DNA of 64,000 nt from Candidatus Celerinatantimonas neptuna. Its GTDB lineage: Bacteria > Pseudomonadota > Gammaproteobacteria > Enterobacterales > Celerinatantimonadaceae. This document shows, one piece after another, positions 1 through 8,603 of the stretch (its first letter is position 1; the number at the start of each line of letters is the position of its first letter). The notes below the pieces were generated by a model. It was not told the origin of the DNA, did no database searches, and saw only the letters and a program-made list of their open reading frames with translations. Position numbers and translations under genes: made by a program. The DNA lies in the NCBI GenBank assembly GCA_911810475.1, contig OU461276.1, forward strand, positions 3,969,501 to 4,033,500. Reading direction: 5' to 3'.

Positions 1-214
1 TAGCTAAATTCCAGCCTTCTAAAATGCCAACTTCACCCAGTTTGGCACGAGGGAAGCGATTTGACTCATCAGGAACAACTGTAATAAAACGAGTCTTCTC
101 ACCTGCGGACATAACATCGGCAACTAATACAGACGGACAGTATCCCGGCACGATTGACTGACCATGGCAGAGCTTTTCAAACCAAATTGCGCCACGTGTT
201 ATTTGTTTATTCAT
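1..214 (-). CDS. mdcE: Malonate decarboxylase gamma subunit, N-terminal part
   Basis: Partial gene running off the left edge; about 71 residues are present. The start ATG at 214..212 overlaps the mdcD stop in an ATGA arrangement, so translation is probably coupled. The N-terminus reads MNKQITRGAIWFEKLC, as in MdcE-type subunits. With MdcD, MdcE forms the carboxy-lyase that releases CO2 from malonyl-S-ACP and regenerates acetyl-S-ACP. The remaining mdc genes (mdcG, mdcH, transporter) are expected left of position 1 but cannot be seen. Confidence 0.85.
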   Translation of the reverse strand, partial: MNKQITRGAIWFEKLCHGQSIVPGYCPSVLVADVMSAGEKTRFITVVPDESNRFPRAKLGEVGILEGWNLA

Positions 215-1044
215 TCGCTTTTCTCCTGTTGAAACAGCTGACGTGCCGAATTACCATCAATCTGCTGACCGTCATAACCGGCAAAGAGCGCTAAATAGTC
301 CGAATAACGCTCAGAGCGATGAATTGATGGAACACCCGCTTCAATCATGGCTTTCACAGCTGATTTGATCTCACTTTGAGAATCTTCAACTAATTTGTCT
401 GCCAATCCGGTCGCAACACGCACTTCCCCACCGGTCATACTCCAGATAAACGGACGATCCCTGGAGTCGTATTCACTAATACCAGCTTCTTGTTCAATCA
501 CCTGAGGGCCATTTAGCCCTAACCTGGCTTCACGAGTCACAATCAGTTTTGAACACAAACCAGCCGCAATCGACATGCCACCAAAACACCCTACGGTTCC
601 GGCAATAACTCCGATCACAGGGACATAACGTCTCGCATCAACAATCGCAGCATGAATATCAGCAATAGCCGCTAAACCGAGGTTCGCTTCTTGCAGCCGC
701 ACGCCACCGGTTTCAAGCAACAACACAATTTGAGTTTCAATACCATTGCGATTGTCTTCAGCGGCTAACTCAATTGCACTAGCCATTTTTGCACCAGAGA
801 CTTCTCCCATACTGCCGCCTTGAAAGTTACCTTCAATCGCCGCAACCACTGTTGTGCATCCATCAATAGTTCCTTTCGCAATCACCATCCCGTCATCAGC
901 CTGCGGGACAATACCCTGAGGTTCGAGCCAGGGTGATCCAATCCGATCAAATGGTCCTAGAAGTTCATGATATGAACCTTCATCGAGTAGCAATTTCGCT
1001 CTCTGACGAGCATTTAGCTCGATAAAACTGGCATGCTTATTCAT
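211..1044 (-). CDS. mdcD: Malonate decarboxylase beta subunit
   Basis: A 277-aa carboxyltransferase/crotonase-fold subunit of the biotin-independent malonate decarboxylase, pairing with MdcE to decarboxylate malonyl-S-ACP. Glycine-rich oxyanion-type segments (GNFQGGSMGEVSG, GTVGCFGGMS) are visible. The frame is open nine codons further upstream, but the ATG at 1044 fits the family N-terminus (MNKHASFIELNARQR) and has an AGGAGG ribosome site inside the end of mdcC. The gene overlaps mdcC by 8 bases and the mdcE start by 4, a tightly coupled operon. Predicted cytoplasmic. Confidence 0.9.
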   Translation of the reverse strand: MNKHASFIELNARQRAKLLLDEGSYHELLGPFDRIGSPWLEPQGIVPQADDGMVIAKGTIDGCTTVVAAIEGNFQGGSMGEVSGAKMASAIELAAEDNRNGIETQIVLLLETGGVRLQEANLGLAAIADIHAAIVDARRYVPVIGVIAGTVGCFGGMSIAAGLCSKLIVTREARLGLNGPQVIEQEAGISEYDSRDRPFIWSMTGGEVRVATGLADKLVEDSQSEIKSAVKAMIEAGVPSIHRSERYSDYLALFAGYDGQQIDGNSARQLFQQEKSE

Positions 1045-1336
1045 CAGCCGCCTCCTCAAATGCCTGTTCAATACGTAAACGAGCTAAACCTGGAGTCGCT
1101 GCAGAATCGTGCAGTAATAACGAACCACTCGGAAATTCAGTGGTATTCCTCATTCGTTCAAACAAATACTGCCAACGGGGTTCACTGTTTTCAGACGAAC
1201 TAATGATTGTTACGACTAATGAATTGCCCTGGTCAGGTTGAAACAAGACCTCTAGATCTCCAGAAGCAACAACACCGACTTGTACGGGCCGAGACAACTG
1301 ACGCGTTGCCGAAAATGTAAATTTAATATGTTCCAT
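1037..1336 (-). CDS. mdcC: Malonate decarboxylase acyl carrier protein
   Basis: A 99-aa protein of normal family length. In this enzyme the ACP carries 2'-(5''-phosphoribosyl)-3'-dephospho-CoA on a serine, acetylated and then exchanged for malonyl. Ser25 lies in GVVASGDLEV, the context and position expected for the modified serine. The frame continues upstream to about 1504, but that extension is antisense-like low-complexity sequence; the ATG at 1336 gives the proper ACP N-terminus (MEHIKFTFSATR). It starts 7 bases after the mdcB stop and overlaps mdcD. Confidence 0.9.
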   Translation of the reverse strand: MEHIKFTFSATRQLSRPVQVGVVASGDLEVLFQPDQGNSLVVTIISSSENSEPRWQYLFERMRNTTEFPSGSLLLHDSAATPGLARLRIEQAFEEAADE

Positions 1337-1343
1337 AGCACCC

Positions 1344-2219
1344 TCAGAATGGGTTGATAACCGGTTCAGATTTAAACCAGTCCAGTAACAAAGTTGCAGA
1401 CAGTAGATCAGCCGAACCACCAGGTGAGACATATAGCTCCAACAAGGTACAATCCAGTTTGCTAAGTTGAATTCTTCCGGCAGAACAACCACAACCACCA
1501 GCATTCAAAACAGCACGGGCACCCGCTTGCATTGTCTTCAGAGCATCAATACCACCCCGTGATAAAACGCAGGTATCCGTTAGCACTTGCATCATCGCCA
1601 ATAGTGCATCTAAACGGGCACTGTCTTCATCAGCACCACAAATGCGACTACTCCATAATTGATTCAGGCCATAATCAATCACGGTAGGAAACCCCAATTG
1701 AGCCTGCTCTCTGGCTCCGGGAATACGATAACGCTGACACACTTTCTTCCCTTTACTAAATCGCTGGGGTTGCATCGGATCATCAATCCGGGCAAGCCGA
1801 GCTGCTGTCTGAGTCAAAAGATTAGGATCCCGAACATGGCCTGCATGCATTGCAAAAGCACTAACCAATAACCCCAATGCCCAGATCGCACCTCGATGAG
1901 TATTCACGCCATGGGTCACATCAAGCATCACCTGTTCGCCAACACGTCCAATGCGCCCAATGTCAATGCGCAATGAAACATCCGGATAACGTTGCAAGCT
2001 ACACAATGCCAGTTGAAAAAATGTTTCACGAAGGCTATTCGCAGAACGTTCCATCAAAGCAAGATCCAAATCATCGTGAGCGCCACAACCACGACCATCG
2101 ACTAGCCCTGGTTTAGGTGTTAACCGCGCCTCATCAAGTAAAGCCTGAGTCGCTAATTGAGCAACTCTTTGTGCAAACGGCTCAGCATTTAAAGGGGTTG
2201 AATTCGGGAGTATCAACAT
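1344..2219 (-). CDS. mdcB: Triphosphoribosyl-dephospho-CoA synthase for MdcC
   Basis: A 291-aa CitG/MdcB family protein. It makes 2'-(5''-triphosphoribosyl)-3'-dephospho-CoA from ATP and dephospho-CoA, the precursor of the MdcC prosthetic group, which MdcG then transfers. The family N-terminal signature ALLDEARLTPKPGLVD is present (about residues 28-43), as is a DLDLALMERSA helix. The start ATG overlaps the mdcA stop by one base (TAATG), so it is translationally coupled. Its position between mdcA and mdcC is that of known mdc operons and separates it from citrate-lyase CitG. Confidence 0.9.
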   Translation of the reverse strand: MLILPNSTPLNAEPFAQRVAQLATQALLDEARLTPKPGLVDGRGCGAHDDLDLALMERSANSLRETFFQLALCSLQRYPDVSLRIDIGRIGRVGEQVMLDVTHGVNTHRGAIWALGLLVSAFAMHAGHVRDPNLLTQTAARLARIDDPMQPQRFSKGKKVCQRYRIPGAREQAQLGFPTVIDYGLNQLWSSRICGADEDSARLDALLAMMQVLTDTCVLSRGGIDALKTMQAGARAVLNAGGCGCSAGRIQLSKLDCTLLELYVSPGGSADLLSATLLLDWFKSEPVINPF

Positions 2220-3880
2220 TACCAGCTCCTGAATTTTGCAGGAGGCTGATATAATCCCCCAGACCAGTCCACTAATTCGGAAATACTTCCCGCAGCCAAT
2301 AGCGAACGAGTAGCATCCGTTCTGCGGATCCCTAAATCTTCAGGGAAGACCACTTTACCTTCAGCACGCAGTGCCTGAACTTTCTTGCGATCAATACGCA
2401 TTCCAATATCAGTGATCCCTGCGACAGCAGCAATCATGTCACGACGTTCCTGTTCAGATTTCGCCATGTACAGATAAGCGATCCCTTCTTCAGTCAACAT
2501 ATGAGTTACATCATCGCCATAAATCATCACTGGAGCTAAAGGCATTCCAGCTTGTTTAGCAACATCGACTGCATCTAGCGTCTCAACAAAGGTCGGTTTA
2601 TTACCTGCCTGATGCGTTTCAACACACTGCACGACCAGCTTGCGTCCTCTCGCAACCGGGTCTTTAGTATCAATAAGATCCAACCAGGCGGGCGTTGCAT
2701 GACGACGACCATGAGGATCATGACCCATATTAGGCGCACCACCGAAGCCAGAAATTCGTCCTCGGGTTACCGTTGATGAATTGCCGTTAATATCACTCTG
2801 AAGCGTTGAACCAATGAACATATCCACGGCATATTGACCCGCCAACTGACACATTGTCCGATTTGAACGCATCGAGCCATCCGGGCCAGTAAAGAACACA
2901 TCAGGACGCTGTCGGATGTACTCTTCCATCCCCAGTTCACCACCGAAGCAGTGCACAGTTTCAACCCAGCCACTTTCAATCGCAGGAATTAATGTTGGAT
3001 GTGGATTCAAAGTCCAGTGCTTACAAATTTTGCCTTTAAGGCCTAATTGCTCCCCATATGTTGGTAGCAACAACTCAATTGCAGCGGTATTAAAGCCAAT
3101 ACCATGGTTAAGCGACTGAATTTGATGTTTAGCATAAATCCCTTTGATTGCCATCATTCCCATCAGAATATGAATAGGTTTAATCAGACGGGGATCACGG
3201 GTAAATAATGGTTCGATGAAAAATGACTGGTCAGCAACGACCACCAGATCAATCCAGGAACCAGGGATATCAACTCGGGGTAAATCCTGCTCCTCATCGA
3301 CTAATTCATTGACCTGAGCAATCACAATACCATTTTTAAATGCAGCAGCTTCAGCAATTGCAGGGGTATCTTCCGTACTTGGACCAGTATAAAGATTGCC
3401 ATTACGATCCGCTTTATATCCGGCAATCAATGCAACATTTGGGATCAGATCAACATACATCCGGGCATATAATTCGATATAGGTATGAATTGCACCGATA
3501 TCGAGTAAACCATCTTCAACCAACTGCGATATACGTAGACTTTGTGGGCCTGAAAAAGCGAAATCTAGTTTTTTAGCAATTCCTTTTTCAAACAAGTCTA
3601 AATGCTCAGAACGACCGACACTGGGCATGACCATATGCAGATCATGTAATTTATCCGGATCAACCTGAGCCAGAGAACGGGATAAGAAATCAGCCTGTTT
3701 TTGGTTATTCCCTTCTAATACAACCCGATCATGAGGTGAGATCAATCGTTCTAAAGCAGAAATAATATTGGATGAATCAATGACCTTCCCATTAACCATT
3801 GACTGAACAGCCGCCAGACGGCGCTGTTTTTCACGACGACGGGTATCCCATTGACGACCCGACGTATTGATTTGCGGCAT
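2219..3880 (-). CDS. mdcA: Malonate decarboxylase alpha subunit (acetyl-S-ACP:malonate ACP transferase)
   Basis: A 553-aa protein, about the length of known MdcA. It moves the ACP thioester from acetate to malonate at the start of each catalytic cycle. The frame is open a further 50 codons upstream (to 4030), but the ATG at 3880 has a strong GAGGAGG site 6 bases upstream and yields the family N-terminus ending in GRQWDTRRREK. It is the first gene of the operon; the promoter should lie in 3881-4240. No LysR-type mdcR is visible beside it; in other genomes that gene often sits at the far end. Confidence 0.92.
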   Translation of the reverse strand: MPQINTSGRQWDTRRREKQRRLAAVQSMVNGKVIDSSNIISALERLISPHDRVVLEGNNQKQADFLSRSLAQVDPDKLHDLHMVMPSVGRSEHLDLFEKGIAKKLDFAFSGPQSLRISQLVEDGLLDIGAIHTYIELYARMYVDLIPNVALIAGYKADRNGNLYTGPSTEDTPAIAEAAAFKNGIVIAQVNELVDEEQDLPRVDIPGSWIDLVVVADQSFFIEPLFTRDPRLIKPIHILMGMMAIKGIYAKHQIQSLNHGIGFNTAAIELLLPTYGEQLGLKGKICKHWTLNPHPTLIPAIESGWVETVHCFGGELGMEEYIRQRPDVFFTGPDGSMRSNRTMCQLAGQYAVDMFIGSTLQSDINGNSSTVTRGRISGFGGAPNMGHDPHGRRHATPAWLDLIDTKDPVARGRKLVVQCVETHQAGNKPTFVETLDAVDVAKQAGMPLAPVMIYGDDVTHMLTEEGIAYLYMAKSEQERRDMIAAVAGITDIGMRIDRKKVQALRAEGKVVFPEDLGIRRTDATRSLLAAGSISELVDWSGGLYQPPAKFRSW

Positions 3881-4150
3881 ATATTGCCTCCTCTTCGCTA
3901 ATCCGACAGGCTCGACTGGTCTGCCCGAGATGGCTCTAGCGTAAGATTTTAGGCTAAGTTTCATCAATAAATGAGTGAGTAACTTTATTACTCTAAGAGT
4001 AACGAACAGAACCGACAGAAAATTGGACAATCAACCACACAGCTCAAAAAAACCAGCAAAAATTCATAGTTAACCTGGCAATAAACCACATAAATCTGAT
4101 TAACAGGGACAAAACAGAAAATCGTGATTTTATGATCTAAGTCAGATAAT

Positions 4151-4233
4151 TAACCTCAAGTCGGGATAAGAAGTCACAATGAATCATGATGAGGCAATAT
4201 TGTTTTCTGATGTAAGATTAAAGGTGTTAAGGT
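4151..4233 (+). repeat. Dispersed intergenic repeat, copy 1
   Basis: First of three copies of a family with core GGATAAGAAGTCACAATGA and a 3' block TGTTTTCTGATGTAAGATTA, ending in AGGTGTTAAGG. The other copies are at 33235..33312 (plus) and 62640..62728 (minus). It lies between the mdcA start and the alsS terminator. No coding capacity is seen. Confidence 0.75.
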
Positions 4234-4241
4234 CTGATAGT

Positions 4242-4274
4242 AAAAAAGCCCATACCACCAAAGGTGATATGGGC
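4242..4274 (-). terminator. Intrinsic terminator after alsS
   Basis: On the minus strand GCCCATATCACC and GGTGGTATGGGC form a 12-bp stem with one mismatch and a 3-nt loop, followed by TTTTTTA. It is 93 bases past the alsS stop and ends the budA-alsS transcript. Confidence 0.85.
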
Positions 4275-4366
4275 CAGGCTCAAAACAGTGAGTTCAAAAA
4301 AAATAGTAAGCCAAAAAAAAACAGAACCCCACCAGTAGTGAAGTTCTCTAACATATAAATTAAGTT

Positions 4367-6076
4367 CTAGCAGAAAACAGCGTCTGGGCTGACAGTTGTT
4401 CGCTCAGCCATCAGTTTATAATTATCCTGATAGTCAACCGGAATAGCGACAACGACAGGACCCTGAGTATCCATCGCCTGTTTTAACACCGGCATAAGCT
4501 GATCTGGCTGAGTTACAGCTAACCCTGTTGCACCGAAGGCCTGTGCATATGCTTTAAAATCAATCGGACCAAAATTAACACATGCATTACGCTGATATTT
4601 CGCAAACTCCTGAATAGCAACCATATTATAGGTATTATCAACCCAGATAATATGAACAATATTGCACTTCAGACGAACCGCTGTTTCAAGCTCCATACTC
4701 GATTGCATAAAGCCACCATCACCTGAAACTGAAACCACTTTTTGGCCCGGATTCAAAAGACTTGCCCCAATCGCCCAAGGCAAAGCAACCCCCATAGTTT
4801 GCTGACCATTAGAAATCAACATCTGACGGGCTCTGAAACAACTTAAATAACGTGCAATCCAAATATGAAAGCTACCCATATCCAGACATAAGGTTGTATC
4901 TGGGGTAATCATTGCCTGCATGGCCCGGATTAATTCAAGTGGATGAATTCCCTGACCATGTCTTTTAGACACATAGGTTTGAATAAGCTGCCGTTGATGT
5001 GCCACTTCATCAAGAATTGACCCCATTGTCGACGACAAAGAACAACGATAATTAAGGCGCGAACTCAGAACATGAAGTGATTTTGCGATGCTACCGATCA
5101 CTTCAACACTAGGCTGATAATATTGTTCAATTTCAGCAGGTAAAACATCCAGGTGAATGATAGGACAACCGCGTTTGTTCCATAATTCAGGCGAATATTC
5201 AATGGTTGAAAAACCAATGGTCAAGATTAAATCAGCTTCAGCTAATGACAAGTCACCTAACTGATTATTAAATAAACCGACTCTTCCTACAAAACGGTCA
5301 TAATAGCTGATATCAACTGCACCGGCTGACTGATAAGTACCAACGACCGGAAGCTGAGTATTTCTCAAAAATTCATTGATGGCCTGTGCATTTTCCGGAC
5401 GACTTGCTTGTAGCCCTAATAAAACAACACAACGCTGTGAATTTTGTATACGTTTGGCAGCTTCATCAATAGCATCCATATCTGCAACACCACCAAGTGG
5501 TGCATGAATAGGAGGCATAAACGAATTTTCAGATGTCTCAGCCATAACATCTTGAGGCAAACTGACAAAAGAAGCACCCGGACGACCTACTTCTGCATTT
5601 CTGAATGCATTTACAAGGATCTCATTCACAGAATCGACATGAGTGACCTCAGCACTATATTTAGTAACCGGTTTAAAAATACTCACCGTATCCATACTCT
5701 GATGAGTCGATTTTTCTTTATCTGCCCGTTTAACAGCTCCGCCAAGAGCAACCAGTGGGTCACCTTCAGAATTCGCAGTGGCTAAACCTGTCACTAAATT
5801 TCCACAACCCGGACCAGACGTTGCCATCGTTACGCCAGCCTTACCTGTCAACCGGCCGACCACACCAGCCATAAAAGCAGCATTGGCTTCATGACGAGCC
5901 GGAATAGTAACAATCTGAGTATCGTTTAATGCATCAAAAAGCTGATCAATTTTTGCACCTGGGATACCAAACACATATTTCACACCCTGCTGTTCGAGTT
6001 GTCTCGCGATAAGTTGGGCACCATTCATTTTGGGATTCAATTGCTTGATAACACATACTTTGTTAGCTGCTGACAT
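4367..6076 (-). CDS. alsS: Catabolic acetolactate synthase
   Basis: A 569-aa ThDP-dependent enzyme that condenses two pyruvates to 2-acetolactate plus CO2, the first step of the acetoin/2,3-butanediol route (AlsS/BudB type; no regulatory ilvN-like subunit nearby). The catalytic glutamate is Glu63 in RHEANAAFMA, and the ThDP/Mg motif begins GDGGFMQSS at residue 452 with WVDN 28 residues on. It lacks the FAD-binding features of biosynthetic AHAS as far as can be judged by eye. The start at 6076 is set by GGAGAA 8 bases upstream and lies 2 bases after the budA stop. A second ATG at codon 17 is possible. Confidence 0.92.
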   Translation of the reverse strand: MSAANKVCVIKQLNPKMNGAQLIARQLEQQGVKYVFGIPGAKIDQLFDALNDTQIVTIPARHEANAAFMAGVVGRLTGKAGVTMATSGPGCGNLVTGLATANSEGDPLVALGGAVKRADKEKSTHQSMDTVSIFKPVTKYSAEVTHVDSVNEILVNAFRNAEVGRPGASFVSLPQDVMAETSENSFMPPIHAPLGGVADMDAIDEAAKRIQNSQRCVVLLGLQASRPENAQAINEFLRNTQLPVVGTYQSAGAVDISYYDRFVGRVGLFNNQLGDLSLAEADLILTIGFSTIEYSPELWNKRGCPIIHLDVLPAEIEQYYQPSVEVIGSIAKSLHVLSSRLNYRCSLSSTMGSILDEVAHQRQLIQTYVSKRHGQGIHPLELIRAMQAMITPDTTLCLDMGSFHIWIARYLSCFRARQMLISNGQQTMGVALPWAIGASLLNPGQKVVSVSGDGGFMQSSMELETAVRLKCNIVHIIWVDNTYNMVAIQEFAKYQRNACVNFGPIDFKAYAQAFGATGLAVTQPDQLMPVLKQAMDTQGPVVVAIPVDYQDNYKLMAERTTVSPDAVFC

Positions 6077-6078
6077 GA

Positions 6079-6864
6079 CTATTTCTCCGCTGTTTCGATA
6101 TCTGCCTGCATATCTTTCGAAACTAATTGGGCCGCGAGAAAATCTGAAGTTTCAGGCATATCAATGACTAATCTGGATACTTGAGCGATTTTCAATGAAC
6201 CGGACAAGATTTCATAATCTTGAACATGTCCTCCGCCCAGACGATCCTGGGTAATAAAATGTTCGTGATAACCAGCCACATTAATACCTAAGGTATACTG
6301 TGGACTGCGATAACCAACAATCAAACCTTTCGTATCATTAAATTCAAATGTTGGCTGTTCTTTAATTGCATCAATCATCGGTGTATACGGACGTGTCTGC
6401 CGTGGCACCGTACGGGTATTCACACCTTTAAAATGACCATCGATACGAATAGCGCAGAACACATTGTCACTGGGTACGAGATCATCAATCAACGCATGAA
6501 GTTGTTGCCGGGTTAGTACGCCTTTCAACGGTATCTGAACGTCTGGTTTGAAATGAGTCATCACAGCAAAAGGTGTACACTGCTCATCTGTTGCACGATT
6601 GGCTGATCCATCAGATTTCAATTGAAATATCTGACCATCAAATGCAATCAATTCACCATCCAATTGGTTAAAGGTTCCCAAACCGAAATCGCCATGATGT
6701 AATAAATCATCAATCGTTGCTGTTCCTTCATAAACACCAGCAATCAGTGCACTCATCAAAGAAGTCTGGTAAATTTCACCTTCAGAAGTATTTTGACGAT
6801 AACGACGAAGGTCTCTAACGACATTCGATGAACAAGTTTTAAATTGGGAAATGCTTGTATTCAT
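6079..6864 (-). CDS. budA: Alpha-acetolactate decarboxylase
   Basis: A 261-aa protein converting (S)-2-acetolactate to (R)-acetoin and CO2. The zinc ligands of the family are visible as His200 and His202 in GYHEHF and His213 in GGGHVQ, with the spacing (2 and 11 residues) known for this enzyme. It is the promoter-proximal gene of a two-gene budA-alsS operon, diverging from the LysR regulator at 6968. No butanediol dehydrogenase (budC) is found in the window, so the local route ends at acetoin unless the reductase is elsewhere. Confidence 0.93.
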   Translation of the reverse strand: MNTSISQFKTCSSNVVRDLRRYRQNTSEGEIYQTSLMSALIAGVYEGTATIDDLLHHGDFGLGTFNQLDGELIAFDGQIFQLKSDGSANRATDEQCTPFAVMTHFKPDVQIPLKGVLTRQQLHALIDDLVPSDNVFCAIRIDGHFKGVNTRTVPRQTRPYTPMIDAIKEQPTFEFNDTKGLIVGYRSPQYTLGINVAGYHEHFITQDRLGGGHVQDYEILSGSLKIAQVSRLVIDMPETSDFLAAQLVSKDMQADIETAEK

Positions 6865-6967
6865 CTAACTCTAACCTACTTGTGTAGTTCAATTAACACG
6901 AAATATGATCGGTTTTAAACAGAAATTAATCCAATACAAATAAAATTAACTTTTATACGGGGAATAT

Positions 6968-7861
6968 ATGGAATTCCATTATTTGAAGTATTTTGTTGCT
7001 GTCGCCGAAACCAAAAATTTTTCCCAAGCATCCCGACAACTGGGAATTGCTCAACCACCGTTGAGCCAGCAAATCAAAAAACTAGAGCAAGAAGTTGGAG
7101 TGCCACTCTTCAACCGTTTATCCCGTGGAGTCGAACTCACCTCCGCAGGCAAAACGCTCTATCCCGATGCATTGAGAATTTTAAATGATGTCAAACGCTC
7201 CATGGCTAAAGCGCAGCAGGTAGCCCGGGGAGAACTTAACCAACTCAGTGTTGGTTTTTCATCCTCAACGGTCATTAGTGATAAAATATTAATGCCAATC
7301 AGTCGGTTCCATACCGCCTATCCGGACATACAAATCACGCCGGTTGAATCCTCCATGCCGGAATTAATCGATATGATTTGTAAAAAAGAGGTTGATATTG
7401 CTTTTCTTCGTCTGCCCTGTTACTCCGTTGAGCAACTGGAAACTTACTCACTCTACAATGATCCATTTGTTGCTGTCATTCCGGTATCAAATCCTCTTTG
7501 CCAGTATGATGAGATCTGTCTTGAACAATTAGTTGAAGAAAGTCTTTTACTATTTCCAAGACAAACAGGCCCCGGTATCTATGATGCACTTCGTGACACA
7601 CTTATTAATGTCGGCGTTTCAGCCGATGGCCAGTGGGTAGCTCCACAATTACGCTCAACGATCTCTATGGCAATTGCAGGCCTTGGTATTGCTGTCGTCC
7701 CCTATTCACTCACTGAACATCTAAGCGCGCAGGTAAAAGTTTTACCAATTACTGATATGCCATTAATCAGCAGAGTCATCTTAGCATGGCATAAAATGGA
7801 GTTAAATCAGCAGGTAAGACGGTTTGTTGCAGCCACAAAATCGATGATTGAAACACCGTAA
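6968..7861 (+). CDS. LysR-family regulator of the acetoin operon
   Basis: A 297-aa LysR-type regulator: N-terminal winged HTH (residues 1-60, with ASRQLGIAQPPLSQQIKKLE as recognition region) and a C-terminal periplasmic-binding-like effector domain. The fold and its divergent placement 103 bases from budA match AlsR/BudR, which activate acetoin genes in response to acetate and low pH; that role is inferred from position. GGGGA lies just before the ATG. The 6865-6967 gap is AT-rich and must hold both promoters. Confidence 0.85.
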   Translation: MEFHYLKYFVAVAETKNFSQASRQLGIAQPPLSQQIKKLEQEVGVPLFNRLSRGVELTSAGKTLYPDALRILNDVKRSMAKAQQVARGELNQLSVGFSSSTVISDKILMPISRFHTAYPDIQITPVESSMPELIDMICKKEVDIAFLRLPCYSVEQLETYSLYNDPFVAVIPVSNPLCQYDEICLEQLVEESLLLFPRQTGPGIYDALRDTLINVGVSADGQWVAPQLRSTISMAIAGLGIAVVPYSLTEHLSAQVKVLPITDMPLISRVILAWHKMELNQQVRRFVAATKSMIETP

Positions 7862-7911
7862 TCACACGATACTCAGCCAGTTTTTTCCTCTCTATTGCAT
7901 TGCGCGTTTTG

Positions 7912-7943
7912 GAAACAGCTTTCAAGAATATGAAAGCTGTTTC
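7912..7943. terminator. Perfect 13-bp inverted repeat after the LysR gene
   Basis: GAAACAGCTTTCA and its exact complement are separated by AGAATA. It lies 51 bases past the regulator stop. No T-tract follows, so it may be a weak terminator or an RNA-stabilising hairpin rather than a classical intrinsic terminator. Confidence 0.5.
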
Positions 7944-8076
7944 TATACGATAATTACTCACACAAATACCGCTGATTCTCTGAAATATCAACGCAACCAT
8001 TTGTATGAATTACAGGCAGAATCTAAACAAAATCATGACCTGAATCAATAAAAAAAACAAAAATACAATTAGTATT

Positions 8077-8095
8077 GATAATAATTATCATTGGT
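8077..8095 (+). promoter_or_regulatory. Fur box upstream of feoA
   Basis: GATAATAATTATCATTGGT agrees with the 19-bp Fur consensus at 14 positions by eye and ends 8 bases before the feoA start codon. Iron repression of the feo operon is expected. Its closeness to the start suggests the site overlaps the transcription start. Confidence 0.8.
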
Positions 8096-8103
8096 ATTAA
8101 AAA

Positions 8104-8346
8104 ATGAATAAATATGTCATTCCGCTAAATCATGCAACTATTGGCAACAGACTAACCGTTGTAAAAGTAAGAACAGAGAAAAACCAGGAATTAAACCGAC
8201 TTAAGCAACTTAATATTCGACCTGGGAGCTGTCTGCGAATACTACAACTGAATAAATTTGAACCACTTGTCATTGCCGTAGGCGATGCACGAATAGCCAT
8301 TAACTATAATCTCGCCAAATCAATTCTAGTGCGTTCAGAGTGTTAA
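8104..8346 (+). CDS. feoA: FeoA domain protein, first of two
   Basis: An 80-aa SH3-like FeoA protein. FeoA supports FeoB-mediated Fe2+ uptake on the cytoplasmic side. The typical FeoA order is visible: a polar N-terminal strand, a central segment (LKQLNIRPGSCLRILQLNKFEP) and a closing strand (AVGDARIAINYNLAKSILV). It shares the family pattern with the next gene but is clearly divergent in sequence. It opens the feo operon just downstream of the Fur box, and is followed after 13 bases by the second feoA. Confidence 0.85.
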   Translation: MNKYVIPLNHATIGNRLTVVKVRTEKNQELNRLKQLNIRPGSCLRILQLNKFEPLVIAVGDARIAINYNLAKSILVRSEC

Positions 8347-8359
8347 GGAGAAGACTCAA

Positions 8360-8593
8360 ATGCCCAATTTATCTGAAATACCGACAGGCTCTTCTGGGAA
8401 AATCAAAGGATATGAACACAACTCAAATCAATATCGTAAACATCTTCTTGCATTAGGCCTCACTCCCGGAACCCATTTTGTGATCAGCCGGGTAGCCCCA
8501 TTGGGAGACCCAATTGAAATTAAAGTCAGAGGTTGCGCGATAAGCTTACGTAAAGCTGAAGCAGCGGTTATTAACGTCGTAGGTGAAAAATAA
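8360..8593 (+). CDS. feoA: FeoA domain protein, second of two
   Basis: A 77-aa FeoA protein that looks closer to classical enterobacterial FeoA: GYEHNSNQYRKHLLALGLTPGT followed by FVISRVAPLGDPIEIKVRG and ISLRKAEA. It is preceded by AAGGAG. It lies directly before feoB with a 10-base gap. Tandem FeoA proteins occur in some gammaproteobacteria; whether the two contact FeoB together is not known from sequence. Confidence 0.9.
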   Translation: MPNLSEIPTGSSGKIKGYEHNSNQYRKHLLALGLTPGTHFVISRVAPLGDPIEIKVRGCAISLRKAEAAVINVVGEK

Positions 8594-8603
8594 AGGAATA
8601 AAT

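Noticed and set aside
1659-2116. Plus-strand frames inside mdcB
   Set aside because: Antisense shadows of a well-conserved gene.
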